Program-made: the position numbers and the translations under genes | Part shown: positions 34,501 through 45,446 of the stretch, piece after piece | Position numbering within the stretch: the first letter of the stretch is position 1 | How the letters are laid out: each line of letters begins with the position of its first letter | Notes under the pieces: model-generated | The model's database searches: none | Told to the model about the DNA's origin: nothing | What the model saw: the letters and a program-made list of their open reading frames with translations, nothing else | Source: Caecitellus pseudoparvulus | Lineage: Eukaryota; Bigyra: Bicosoecida | DNA: 64,000 nucleotides | NCBI GenBank assembly: GCA_965644315.1 | Contig: CBFFRQ010000044.1 | Span: forward strand, 124,001 to 188,000 | Reading direction: 5' to 3'

Positions 34501-35781
34501 GCGGCCCTCAAGGTGGCTGCGCGGGACGCACAGAACCGAGCCAAGGAGCAAGCACACAAACAAAGACGAAAGATGAGTGCTCGACGCACGGGCATGGCAG
34601 CAGGTGTTCGAGCAAGTGAGGCAAGCAGCCAGAAGGTTTCCGCATTGCAAGAAGAGCTGGCGGCATCGCAAGCAAGTGCAGCGTCCCTGCTGACCCAGCT
34701 TGACTCGGCTCGCCGCCTCGCCAAGACTCGCAAGACAGCTCTGGATGCACTGAAGAGCAGCATGCAGTCTACAGGTGCATCAGCAGAGGCTCCTCAAGCA
34801 CCTCAAATGGCCATACGAAGCGATTCCCAAGGAAGTGTTCCTGCGAAACCTCGGGAATCTGGAATGCGTCGCACCCCTGCATCCGCAGCAGGACCAAGCC
34901 TCTTCGACCGATTGAGCACTCCCCGCTGCAGGTCTTCTGCATTGACCCCAGCGAGCGGCTCAAAGGGGCCAAGGACAAGCTCAGGCGGAAAGACCGGCGC
35001 CAAGGCGACGAGGGCACAGGAATCCCCTTCTGCAGAGACGCTGAGGGAGCTGGAGAGCACAGTGTCGAGCTTGTCAGCGGCAGAGTCAAGCCTTTCTCGC
35101 CGGGTGGAAGAGCTGAGCGCATCCCTTCACAGTGTTCAGGCAGAAGCGGACATGGCAGCCGGGCTGGTCTCAGATTTAGCTGCGTCGCTATTTGACAAGC
35201 TCTGCGAACAGGTGAAAGCAAATTCTGACGTCGCTCAGAAGCTTTCGAAGGGGGGGGACATGGCCAAGACCTGGGCTGGGTACACTTCCCGCGCAGCAGA
35301 ACTTCAGGGCGCTCTGCAGCAGCATTTGGTACAGCGGAAGCCAGCAACTTTGCGCCCCCAGTCTGTATCGCACTTGGTCGCTGCAGTGTTGTCGGACACA
35401 GCACAGGTGAGCCACGCCGCAGGAATGGCCCAGCATCACGAACAGTCCAGCGCTGCATCCATCGCAGCGGCTGCACTTGCAGATGTCGGTTTAAAACACG
35501 GTCTGAGTCAGTGCCACTCTGCCTTGTGGTCACCAGCAGCTCCGAGCCCCCCTGCATTTCAAGCTGCCCCGCTGCCCCATGCGACCGAGCTGGCGCCCCC
35601 AAGGGCTGATGGCAGCGACCTGCGAGGCCTGGGTGGTCCAGGGCTCCCTGGGGCCTCTCTTGCAGAGCTCGTCGCAGGCATCGGCCTCAGCAGCTCAAGT
35701 GAAGACAGCGGACAAAGGTTCTCCCAGCTGGCTTCTGCCGCACAGGGGCCTGCAAGCGTCGCTACGATGGAAACCGTATAA
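28593..35781 (+). CDS. Giant coiled-coil protein, 2,374 aa (two exons)
   Basis: Exon 1 is 28593-28679 and exon 2 is 28744-35781. The 64-bp intron (GTGAGT...TGTATCCTCAG) falls between codons. Exon 1 encodes 29 residues beginning MSEGRDSRRVAAL. The first 120 residues look like a beta-sandwich (alternating hydrophobics, GGYLEIVHPRFSTVLIPM). Long coiled-coil segments follow (for example LRELQHLEERLASL, RRLAKTRKTALDALK), split by Ser/Pro/Gln-rich linkers. A basic RS-rich patch lies near 33180-33350. Several short motifs fit the dynein light chain LC8 consensus (SVQVD, AIQTE, GIQTN). The overall shape suggests a centrosomal, basal-body or cytoskeletal scaffold. I recognise no orthologue. The 3' end is 89 bp from the convergent neighbour's stop. 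Confidence 0.85.
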
Positions 35782-35870
35782 GATCAGGAGAGCCTGCATT
35801 GTGGGCATCGGACGGAACACAGGCCGACGGCCGGAAATGCAGAGTGCAACACACGTACTTGCCGCGAACA

Positions 35871-38421
35871 CTATGATCGCGCCCAGGCGTCAATGTTCAC
35901 GCTCACCCGCCCTGAGTCTGACGTGATGACGAGCTCACCTTGGTACGGACAGTCGTTTTGCGAAGCACAGTTCGCTGTGGCCTCCTCCACGATCTTTAGA
36001 CCGTTTGACGAAGTGAACTCACAGGGTGTGCTTGAGTCGAAGCCTGCGCCTCCACAAGACAGGTCCCCACCAGTCACGATGGAAATGATGCCCGCGAAGC
36101 GGGAGAGAGACACGGATATGTCTCCCGAAGACGTCTCCACCTGTACGACACCTCGCTGGGCCATAGCAAGCCTGGACAATGTCACTCGGCCGCTTACTGT
36201 CGCGACCTTGACAGCTTCCCGGCCAGTTACGTTGGTCATCACAACGCTGCCTTCATCACCCCGCACACTGAAGACATCAGCTGTGCTCCGTCGGATATCG
36301 ATGAGGCCCTTGGTTCCAAGAATGTACATGGTGCCGCCGCCATTAGTGTTTGTGACAACGCTGCCGACCACCTCAGTCAAACTCTGCACGGCAGACAGTT
36401 TTACATCACAGTCCCGGAAGGCAGAGCTGGAAACAATGATGGCGCCCTTCTGCGTGCTGAGGTCCACGCCGTAGTCCGGCTCCCCCAGCAGAGCAGGGTC
36501 ACATGCGCCGTCCACATCCTCCAATGAAATGTCTCCCAGAGTCGTGGAGACCTGCAGGCCCTCGGCACCCACAAGGAGCCCTGCCAGGTCAGTCGGGCCG
36601 TCGCTGGAGGCGGAAACGAGGCGCCTCAAACGGGGTCGGTCAGCCTCAGGCACGCTGCGCACGTCAGCTTGAACGCTGGCCAGGCCCGAGGAAGACACAA
36701 GTGTCACAGATGGTGAGCGCTCCGACTCTGCGAAGGAATTCCCTCCGTAGCGAGCTGCTGGGGGCAGGGCTACGTCCACATTGGCAAACTGACAGCTCAC
36801 ATCGAAGCCAAGGACTTGAGTTGGAGATTTGGGGTCCGCATCAATTCCTTCAGCGCCCAGCGTAGTGTCCGTCTCGAGGGCTGGAAAGGACGTGTCTGCG
36901 TACTGCTTCCGAAAGGCCCCCTTCTCGTATGTGAAGGTGGCGTTGGGGGCAGTGGACGATGAGGCCACGGAGACGGACACCACACCCCGCGTAAACGACG
37001 AGTCGACGAACACATCCATGCCGTCATCTGACGTCAGCGTCCGGCTCGCCTTGTACTCGCCGATGCTGGCGCAGGAAGTGGAAAAGTACAGAGACAGCAC
37101 TGCCATGGTGAGGATGAGGCTGACGCACACCGCAGTGCAGCAGCAAGTGCACATGATCACGCGCCGACTCTGCTTGCTTCCATGCGTCCACCGCTGCTTC
37201 CACAGCATCTGCACGGCTCCGGGCTTTTCAGTCAAGCCCTCTTCCATCTCATCACGGCCTTCGATGTCCGCCTCGATCTTCAGCGCAACGCGCAGGCGGC
37301 GGGCAGACTCCCACTGTGCAGTCAACACCAGGCCCACAACGAGGGCCATGAAGCCCAGTGCGAGCAAGTTGCTTGCAATAAACTTCTCGAATTGCTCCTT
37401 GTCGTACTTGCCTGCAAACGTGGACGGCAGCACTCGCCTGACGCTGTCCCAGTTGTCGCTGACATAGCCCTGGACGGTGTCAGCCTGCACGAGTGAGACG
37501 ACACCAAAGACCAGGAACAGGGCGGACAGGAGGGCAGTGCTGATCATGTACAACTTGATGATGCCTCGGCTATGGATGGAGGTGCCTGCCAAACCGATGA
37601 GCGTGAGCACCAGCACCAGGACGCCCATGATGAAAATGCCGAAGGCAGCGAACGGGGCATCCACAGAGGCCGCCGTGTCTGCAACGTACACCCCTGCTGC
37701 AATAAGTCCGATGCCGAGTGGCATCTGAGCGATGGATGTCGCTTGCAGGAGGATGGTGAACGCTTTCACCGGCGTCACGAGGGACACGATGTTGCCCATG
37801 ACGGACAAGGACATGAGGAACAGGACGAAAGACACACCACCGGAAACCTTCAAGGCCATGTCCAGCTTGTTCACGGTGTCCTCCAGGTCCGCCTGCTCCC
37901 GCTCTTTCGCAGTCATTTCAGCCAGCGCCTGGTCCCAGTTGTCCCTCACGTGCTGAGTCGCTGAGTCGGCGAAGATGAAGCAGAAGCCGCCCAGAATGAG
38001 CAGGGCTTGGGCACAGAAAACCAGCCCCGTGTAGTACTGCAGGGTGGGTGCACGGCTGGGAGTCAGGGGAGCAAAGGCACGCGTGGGCAGCTGGAGAACT
38101 CACCACCAGCAACACCTTGGTCGCACCCTTGACCGAGCCGACGCAGCCCACGAAGGTAAGAAAGAACATGACGACTCCAACTCCCGAGAGGGTCCAGACA
38201 AGGAATTGGGCCGTCGGTCCGAAGGCAAATTGCTCTGCCCAAATGGCGAACGCCACCAAGCCTGCCGCAGGCAGGACAGCGCAGAGGTTGAATGTGCGAA
38301 TGCAACGCCTTGCCGCCGCCTCCTCCGCGAGCAGAGAAGTCTCATGCTCCACTTCAGGATCAAATGTCTCCCACGCATCCTCATCTCCATCATAGTCGTC
38401 ATGGTGTGCCTTGGAGGCCAT
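35871..38421 (-). CDS. Multipass tetraspanin-like protein with beta-repeat ectodomain, 827 aa (two exons)
   Basis: Exon 1 is 38421-38104 and exon 2 is 38036-35871. The 67-bp intron (GTGAGT...CCCTGCAG) is in phase 0. An acidic cytosolic N-terminus precedes about nine hydrophobic segments. These look like two tandem four-helix units, because HVRDNWDQ and YVSDNWDSVRR recur after equivalent helices, as at the start of a tetraspanin large loop. A Cys-rich helix (IMCTCCCTAVCVSLIL) leads into about 450 residues of extracellular repeats: STTLGDISLEDVDG, ATVSGRVTLS, VETSSGDISVS. These resemble the beta-helix of DUF4097-type putative adhesins. The likely place is the plasma membrane. The fusion of these two parts is unusual. 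The assignment is by hydropathy and repeat pattern. Confidence 0.8.
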
Positions 38422-38976
38422 ACTTGCTGTGGCGTTTCGTGGTCACGCGGCCAGGCAAAAACAGCGGCACGCGCGAAGCCCAAGCAGGTGCTTCAAGACA
38501 GTCAAGTGGGTGAAAAACCCGACAAGTCAACGAGGATCTCGCTCGCCCTTCCTTATGAGGCCCCCGGAGGGGGTCCAGGAGCGGCGGGTGAAGTGTAACG
38601 CTGCCAGGCGGATTTTGCTTCTCCGACTGGTGGTGGTGCACGCCTGGCTCCAAGCAGATGCCCAAGGCCCGCCACACAAGTGCGGATGGCAGGAGCTGCG
38701 AGGTGTGCAAACGCAGTCGATGCTTGATTTTGAGATTGCGCGTGGTGGCGCTGGCCACGTAGCCCTACCAATCTTGTGCTTTTGCAGTGTTATAGAGTCC
38801 GACCACGCCTGTGTCAAAACCAAACGCCTCCTTGAAAAGAGGGAGGTTCACATTGCCTTCCTTGCCAGGAAAAAGGTGCTTCATTCGCCCAGCACACGCC
38901 GCGTCGAGTTGGTGTGCTCTCCTTTCGCTGTGGTGTCAGGCATCGTTGGGCTGTGCGGCTTTTGGACGTGAACCAG
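38422..38976. other. Divergent intergenic region
   Basis: It separates the head-to-head tetraspanin-like gene and aspartic protease. No gene or repeat is seen. An in-frame open stretch from 38914 precedes the protease ATG but lacks a Met. Confidence 0.5.
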
Positions 38977-40977
38977 ATGCGTCATGCCGTGCTGGCTTGT
39001 GTCGTGCTGGGGTTGACGATGGCGGGTGGCGCATGCAGGAACCTCACCCTGCCGCTGTTTGCCAGGGGGGCCTTCCTCACTCTCCCGTTCGAGTGGGGCT
39101 CGCCGCCCCCCCAAGGTCAGCGGCAGCTGGTGCTGGACACTGGCTCCAGCGACATTGCCTTGACTGGCACGAAGGCCGAAGTCCAAGCTGCAGTGGGTAA
39201 CATCACAGTGGAAAACACCCGTGCTGGAGTTTCCCATGGGCTGATTGTGGATGACACCATCCTGCAGTGGCGCAGCACATTTCGGGTCGACGGCGAGGAC
39301 CTGCCTTCGTACCTCATTCTGGGCGCGCGGGCGTCATGGCCTGGGGGATACGTGGCAGCACAGGGGGGTTACGCGCCGCCTTCCCCACAACTAAACGCTA
39401 CGCTTGCTCCAGTGCTTGTGGCGCCTGACTTCGACGTGGAGGGATCGGCGCCGTACTTCAGCGGGTGGAGACATACAGAAGGCGTGGTGGGTGTCTTGCC
39501 ATCTTTCAGACACCTGGGCTCGAAGTCGTCACTGGCCGCACTCCAAGGCTTTGCCGGCCAGGGTGGAAACGCAACTACGCTTCGGTACTTGTCGCTGCAC
39601 CTCGGAAGGCACTGCGTTGACGCCTTCGGCGCAGGCGTTTCCGCTTGCAGAGGAGCGGCCCCAAACAGCTCCGCCCTTGGCACTCCCCCGACGGGGTCGT
39701 TGCCTGCTGGCAGCTCGGGCCAAGTGGGCTGGTTCACCATATCCTCTACCATGTACGGAGCACTCGCACCCCTGCTGGCAGACGGCTCTAGCGCCCCCTT
39801 GCACTGGCTGGACACACCTGCAGAATCGCCCACAGGCCTGTACGCCGCAGAGCTGCACGAGCCCGCCATGTGTGGCGTGCGACTGCTTGGCGGCATCACA
39901 TCCAGCACAATGGCCCTAGTGGACACTGGCGCAGCTTGCTTGACGTTGCCAGCGGAGGCCTTTGACACCATGCGCACGTGGGCTGGCGATGTGCTGCAGT
40001 GCCCCACGTCGACACAGGGAGCTCCGGCGTGGACCATGTCCAGCGGCAGCACCGCCCGCATGTGCAAACTAGCCCCTGGCGCAGATGCAGCCGCCCTGCC
40101 AACGATTTCCTTTGCAGTTTCAGCAGCACCAGGCGCCGCCGAGCTGCATCTGCCGCTTGCGTCCCTGGTGCTGTCGCCTGCTGACATGAACGAGACCCAG
40201 GCTGGCGGGGACCGCTGGCTGTGTGTCCGCAGGCAGTACAGTGCCGCCCTGCTGAAGCGGACAGACTCAGGCGGGACAGCATCCTTTGTTTTCGGTGCCA
40301 TGGTCCTGCGCGCCTTCAGCATGGTGCTGGATGCGCGCACGCTCCGTGTGGCTGTGCAGCAGCAGCCGTCCTCCTTGAACACGTCCACGTGGGAGGCAAG
40401 GCCAGTGGCCTTCGAAGATGGGGTGCAGCAGACTTCCACCCTGCTGCCAAGGACGTGCAGGTGGCCTGTCAGGTGCGTGGGGGAGGCTGTCTGGGACGCC
40501 TCGTCCAATACGTGTGTCGCCCCAGCCGCATGTGGCGCTGCTTACGCCACCCTGCGATGGGACTCCGCGCGGCAGCAGTGCACGACATGGACCCAGCCAG
40601 TGGTGGTAGTCATCCTCTTTATTCTCGTTTTGCTGTCTGCAGAAGCAGCCATCGCACGCGTGCTTGCTGCTGTGCACGAGTTGACGGCGCGCTTGGCGGA
40701 CGGCCATGGCGGCAGCGGCGCTTTCGTGGACCGCATGGACGCCGTGTTCCAGGCCCATTCCCCTCTCAGTCTGCGAGCCGCACTGGCCATGCTGCGTCTG
40801 GCATCTCCATCAACGACCCGGGCCAGCGTGCCGAGCAGCGCACGTGTGGGGGATGCGGCGGCTGAGGGTGCGGTGGAGGAGGATGCAGCACCTGGCAGTG
40901 CTGCAGCGTTCGGGGAAATGCCGCTGCTCCTACGCATGCGTGGGGCACACAGCAGGCGTGCAGCTGGTCGCAGCTGA
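38977..40977 (+). CDS. Membrane-anchored pepsin-like aspartic protease (666 aa)
   Basis: A signal peptide (MRHAVLACVVLGLTMAGG) sets the start at 38977. The two catalytic motifs of family A1 are present: DTGSSD with Asp54 and DTGAA with Asp316. They are spaced as in bilobed pepsins but with extra loops between. Pairs of Cys and many N-glycosylation sites fit a secreted fold. A single transmembrane helix (VVVVILFILVLLSAEAA, about residue 550) is followed by a cytosolic tail of about 110 residues. The topology recalls the type I beta-secretase (BACE) group; substrate is unknown. No introns. Convergent with the pyrophosphorylase gene, 43 bp between stops. Confidence 0.88.
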   Translation: MRHAVLACVVLGLTMAGGACRNLTLPLFARGAFLTLPFEWGSPPPQGQRQLVLDTGSSDIALTGTKAEVQAAVGNITVENTRAGVSHGLIVDDTILQWRSTFRVDGEDLPSYLILGARASWPGGYVAAQGGYAPPSPQLNATLAPVLVAPDFDVEGSAPYFSGWRHTEGVVGVLPSFRHLGSKSSLAALQGFAGQGGNATTLRYLSLHLGRHCVDAFGAGVSACRGAAPNSSALGTPPTGSLPAGSSGQVGWFTISSTMYGALAPLLADGSSAPLHWLDTPAESPTGLYAAELHEPAMCGVRLLGGITSSTMALVDTGAACLTLPAEAFDTMRTWAGDVLQCPTSTQGAPAWTMSSGSTARMCKLAPGADAAALPTISFAVSAAPGAAELHLPLASLVLSPADMNETQAGGDRWLCVRRQYSAALLKRTDSGGTASFVFGAMVLRAFSMVLDARTLRVAVQQQPSSLNTSTWEARPVAFEDGVQQTSTLLPRTCRWPVRCVGEAVWDASSNTCVAPAACGAAYATLRWDSARQQCTTWTQPVVVVILFILVLLSAEAAIARVLAAVHELTARLADGHGGSGAFVDRMDAVFQAHSPLSLRAALAMLRLASPSTTRASVPSSARVGDAAAEGAVEEDAAPGSAAAFGEMPLLLRMRGAHSRRAAGRS

Positions 40978-41020
40978 CGGTGTGTGTGTGTCTTGCATTG
41001 TTCGATCACTTGCGGCTTCG

Positions 41021-42778
41021 TCACACGCGCACGAACGTCGTGCCATCTACAATGGCCGTGGCCACAGCGCCTGCAACAGCCCACTCTGCAGTGGCTGGGA
41101 CGACGCCCGGCAGCTCATGCTCCGCCACAATGACAGTAGGGCCGTCCAGGTGCATCCCCTGCAGCGCGTGCAGCCCTGAGCCGTCCACACTGGCGCGCCC
41201 TGACACTTCCACCGTGGCTGTCGCTGCGACCACGGCACCAGCAGCGGTGGCCCACTTGCGGCCCTGCTCCGCCAGGTACGCCCTGGCGGTATCCGGGCTA
41301 TCACTGGCAGAGCCGGGGGCGTTCTTCACCGGCGCGAATTCATCCTCGCGCACCACCTCCAGGCCCGCCACAACGTCCGCCGCCTCGAACACGTCGAAGA
41401 TGAACGTCTCCAACTTGATGCCGGTGTTGCCCGTCAGCTCCCCCTTGGGCACCATCTCGCCTGTCTCTGGATGAGCAAAGGGAATCTTCTTGTTTGCCAG
41501 GTGGTACACCTTGGGCAGCGTGGCGGGGGAAGCCTTGGAGGCCAGGAAGGCCATGGTGTAGAAGTGGATGCACAGGTTGCCGGCGGAGAAGCGCAGGGAG
41601 CCATCAGCGTTGGTCTCCTCCTTGGTGGCGTCGGGCATGTCGCTGTACTCCACGACAGCAAACTTGCCTCCCCGCTTGCACAGCACGCCGACCTTCTCCG
41701 CGGCACTGCTCTTGCGGCAGACCTTGGCGCCGACCTCCGCACCTGCGGAAATGCAGTACCCCACGAACACCGGATCCCCCACGCGCACCAGCGCATTGTC
41801 CACGGCAAACACATGCAGGTACTTCACGCCTTTGTCCTGCAGCGCCGCGAAGGTGCCTGACTCGTGCAGGGCGCGGTAAATGCCGCCGTTCCCGTCCGGC
41901 GCTCGCGCGACGGTGCAGCGGTCTTCCAGCATGATCTTGCCGTCCGTGGTGAGGCAGGGCAGGGTGCCCTGCTCGAAAAAGTGCACGTTCTCCTTCCCCA
42001 CGCCGTAGTACTCTGCCGCTTCAAAGGCTGCCAGCGTGTCGTGGTGCGTCATGGGGGAAGTCATCACCACCCATGGCAGGGACACAGAGTCTGCCGCCAC
42101 ACCCTGGGCAGCAGCCACGCTGGCGCGCAGGCCCATGATGCGGTCCGCCTGCATGTGGAACAGCGTCTTGCCGGCAGGCAGACCCAGGTTGTACTCGCCC
42201 TTGGGCTTGTTGAAGCCCAGGCGGGTACCTTGGCCACCGGCCAGCGTCAACACGGCAACTTCCCCAGCTGCGACCGCAGCCATGCCCGTCTCACGCCAGG
42301 CGGCGAGGTCTGCTGCCGGAGCATCGAAGGTGCTTGCAATTTTATCCACTGGATCGTACGTTGCCTCCCCCAGGGTCTCTGCGTAGGGTGGGAGGGGGGA
42401 GGCGTAACGGGTGGCCAGGCGGAGCGGTACGGCCCAGCCATGCGTGCACGCACTACTGTGGGCCTCCATCGTTGCATCGAACAGCTCGTTCACCAACTCC
42501 ACGTTGATGGCAGCTAGCTGCTCAGCCAAAGCTGCCTTCCCTGCGTCGTCCACTTTCTGCGTGGCTTGGGGAGGCACTGTGGCGGGGTGGTCCCTGCGGA
42601 ATTTGGCGGCCTTCACTCACCCCTTCGTCCACGAACTTGAACACTTGACCCTGTCCTGCTCCTTCGAACTTGGCCCGCAGGGTCTCAAGATCTGCGAGGA
42701 TGGAGTGCGCCTCGTGTTGGTGTGGGAGTGTCGGAGAAGCAGGCCTGGGAGCCTTCGCGCACCTGTGGAGGCAGCCAT
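41021..42778 (-). CDS. UAP1: UDP-N-acetylhexosamine pyrophosphorylase (UAP1/QRI1 family, 540 aa, three exons)
   Basis: Exons are 42778-42763 (only 16 nt), 42691-42621 and 42556-41021. Introns are 71 bp (GTGCGC...CGCAG) and 64 bp (GTGAGT...CGCAG), and all phases fit. The spliced N-terminus reads MAASTDLETLRAKFEGAGQ, then FVDEGKVDDAGK, matching the helical start of the family. The nucleotide-binding loop is LAGGQGTRLGFNKPKG (about residues 134-149). NLGLPAGKTLF, FFEQGTLPC and IKLETFIFDVF are further family signatures. It makes UDP-GlcNAc from UTP and GlcNAc-1-phosphate in the cytosol, feeding N-glycosylation, GPI anchors and possibly chitin. Length is normal. An unspliced reading would wrongly start in the second intron. 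Confidence 0.93.
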
Positions 42779-43221
42779 TGCGAAGCTCGGGCACTTGGTT
42801 GCGAGGGCAGGCTTGCGTTGCTGGATGCGAGAGTCCTCCAAGGCACATGAGTCGTAAATATGGAGCGTCATGAGTATTGGGATGCATGGGTATGTGCACT
42901 GGTGTGGTTTGCCAAGCTCTCCAGCGCTTGTTGCTGCACTGAATCTACATCAGTCCAGGCGCAGTACCTGCCAAGGAGTCCAAACAGCACCACCGAACGC
43001 GGGCCTGAGCTCAGCAGTTGGCACAATCCACACGACAGCGGTCCCCTGTGCATTTAGCCCAGTGCCCAAGAACGCAGTCCACACTTCTCCTGCAGTGGCA
43101 AGTGCTTCGGCCAAGCTCAGCAGCAGCGCTGCAGCGCAACGGTAGTTGGCCAACCCACGCTCAGAGCCATACCTCGTGCCAAGTGCACAGGGCAGAAGGC
43201 ACGTGCAGGCCAGCCACATTC
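42779..43221. other. Divergent intergenic region
   Basis: Promoter space shared by the pyrophosphorylase and the deubiquitinase. The plus-strand frame upstream of 43222 is open but has no in-frame ATG. No other feature seen. Confidence 0.5.
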
Positions 43222-45177
43222 ATGGCGTACCATCCATCGTATGGCAGCAGTGCAGGGGGCTATGCCGCCCGGCACCGGGCCACAGACCCAGCTGCAGCGC
43301 GCGGAGGTGGTGGCGTTTCACACACGACTTCTGCCGGCGTGCGCTCCGGGTACACAGGCTCCTCCTCGGGGAGCAGGCAGCACTCGGGAACGGGGAGCAG
43401 GTATGATATCTACTCTCACCCTGTTGCTGCCCCGCGTGAACTGGTGTCTGGGTACCCTTCCAGGACGCCAGCTCCCAGCTGGTCAAGTGGTGTTGTCACG
43501 GCGGCGGCCGCCTCTGCACCATACTCCACCACTGTCCCCGCACCGGGCGGACGGTGGGGCGGCGGCGGGGTCCTTCCAGGCATGACTTCAGGTGAATCAT
43601 GGGCTGATAGCCCCCCTCCAGCGGGCCGCCACTCGTACTCGACTTCACATGCGTTGCCCAGCCGCGAGCACCTGACACGCCACGAGTCAAGCGCAACGCG
43701 GTATGCTCGCCAGCCGGCCTCCAGCTCCACCCTGCCAGCTTCGCGCATCCCCATCTTGGACAGGCACTCCTCTTCCCAACGAAGCATGCCTGAGCCAGTG
43801 GCTGGCGCTGCCCGCACCATTCGGCGAGCTCGTGAGCAAGCCGAGGCCGCCTTCGCATCAGCCAAGGCGAGGGGTGCACCTGAGGAGGAGACCCAGCCCG
43901 CTGCGAAGGCCGGGCAGCAGCCTTATACACACACCTTGGACAAGTTGGGGTACGGCAGGAGCACCCTCCCAGGCAGTGCAGAGGGGGGGGCCCGGTCAGC
44001 GCCAGGCAGGGGGGTCAGCAGAGAGGCCGCCACAAGCCAGCCCGTCGTGTCCCGCCACCCCCGTGGACTGGTGGGCCTGTCCAACCTCGGCAACACCTGC
44101 TTCCTGAACTCCACGCTGCAGTGCCTCAGCAACATCCCGCCCTTGACGCAGTACTTCCTCGCCAAGCGCGAGCGCAGCGACGTGAACGCTCGCAGCCCCA
44201 CCAAGGGCCGCATGGCAGCGGCTTACGGCAGCCTCATCCGACGCATGTGGGGCGGCGGCAGCGGCGTGGAGGCGCCCACTGACGTCAAGGCCATCATCGC
44301 GCGCGTTGCCAAGCGCTTCCTTGGGTACTCCCAGCACGACGCACAGGAGTTTCTGCGGTTCCTCCTGGACGCCATGCACGACGACGTGAACCGGGTGGGG
44401 AAGCCGCCCCCCTACCAGGAGCTGGATGACGACGCCTCCGCCAGTGACCAGGCCGTCTCAGACACCTGGTGGGGGTACAACTGTGCGCGCAACGACAGCA
44501 TCCTGCACGACCTCTTCGCGGGGCAGTTCAAGTCCGTCGTCACCTGCCGCGTGTGCGACCGCGTGAGCAGGGCGTGGGACCCCTTCTGGGACCTGCCCCT
44601 GCCCATCCCCCGCAGTGCCCAGGCCCGCTCAAGCCGCATGTACGGCGGCATGAGCGGCCTGGCCAGCGGCGGAGGGGGCGCTGCCTGCCCCCTGTCCAAG
44701 TGCTTCAAGGGCTTCGTGCGGCAGGACAGCCTGGACGGTGACTACTACTGCGCCCGCTGCGGCAAGCACACGGACAGCGTGAAGGAGATGCGCATCCAGC
44801 GGTGCCCGGCTGTGCTGGTCATCCACCTCAAGCGCTTCGCCTTCAGCCTGTACCGGCGGTCCAAGATCACCACCAGCGTGGACTTCCCCGTCACGGGCCT
44901 GGATGTGACAGAGTACTGCTCGGCGTCCTGCCCCGATGTGCCAGAGGGCGGCTCGGCGCCACTGTACGACTTGGTGGGGGTGGTGAACCACATGGGCAGC
45001 ATGGGAGGCGGGCACTACACAGCTGACGCGCTGAATGTGGACACTGGCAAGTGGTACAACTTCAATGACTCGCGAGTCAGCCCCACCTCTGCCTCCCGCC
45101 TCTCTGGCTCGGCGGCGTACCTGTTGTTCTACCTGCGGCGCGGGGCGTCGGCCGGGCAGCCAGCCAGCACAGGCTGA
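43222..45177 (+). CDS. Ubiquitin carboxyl-terminal hydrolase, USP (peptidase C19) family (651 aa)
   Basis: Start at 43222 (ATGGCGTAC). The first 280 residues are low-complexity Ser/Gly/Ala/Pro and probably disordered. The USP catalytic core follows: Cys box GLSNLGNTCFLNSTLQ with nucleophile Cys293, QHDAQEFLRFLLDAMHDD, zinc-ribbon pairs CRVC and CARC, and His box GSMGGGHYTADA with His598 and NFNDSRVS with Asp616. All triad residues are present, so it should be active. It removes ubiquitin from target proteins. The compact core without large inserts resembles the USP2/USP21/USP8 group. Target and location cannot be told. No introns. Confidence 0.93.
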   Translation: MAYHPSYGSSAGGYAARHRATDPAAARGGGGVSHTTSAGVRSGYTGSSSGSRQHSGTGSRYDIYSHPVAAPRELVSGYPSRTPAPSWSSGVVTAAAASAPYSTTVPAPGGRWGGGGVLPGMTSGESWADSPPPAGRHSYSTSHALPSREHLTRHESSATRYARQPASSSTLPASRIPILDRHSSSQRSMPEPVAGAARTIRRAREQAEAAFASAKARGAPEEETQPAAKAGQQPYTHTLDKLGYGRSTLPGSAEGGARSAPGRGVSREAATSQPVVSRHPRGLVGLSNLGNTCFLNSTLQCLSNIPPLTQYFLAKRERSDVNARSPTKGRMAAAYGSLIRRMWGGGSGVEAPTDVKAIIARVAKRFLGYSQHDAQEFLRFLLDAMHDDVNRVGKPPPYQELDDDASASDQAVSDTWWGYNCARNDSILHDLFAGQFKSVVTCRVCDRVSRAWDPFWDLPLPIPRSAQARSSRMYGGMSGLASGGGGAACPLSKCFKGFVRQDSLDGDYYCARCGKHTDSVKEMRIQRCPAVLVIHLKRFAFSLYRRSKITTSVDFPVTGLDVTEYCSASCPDVPEGGSAPLYDLVGVVNHMGSMGGGHYTADALNVDTGKWYNFNDSRVSPTSASRLSGSAAYLLFYLRRGASAGQPASTG

Positions 45178-45446
45178 CGACTGGGCAATGCTATGTAGTG
45201 TGCAGTCACCGCCTTGCTTCCGTGCCCATAACTATCGGGTCTGCTATGCCTCGGAATTCACTCTTGCGCCTCGCTTGTGCTGTGCCGGGCGCTGGCAGTG
45301 TGCCCACCCCCGCACTTTTCAAGTGGCCTGGATCGCAGCCGTCCAGAACCCCAACACAGGCACGCGCTGCAGTACCTGGCTTGTCCCTCTGCTGCATGCT
45401 TGAGCGGGTGTGGGCCCACCGAGCGCTGCGAGTCGGCCGGCGAGGC

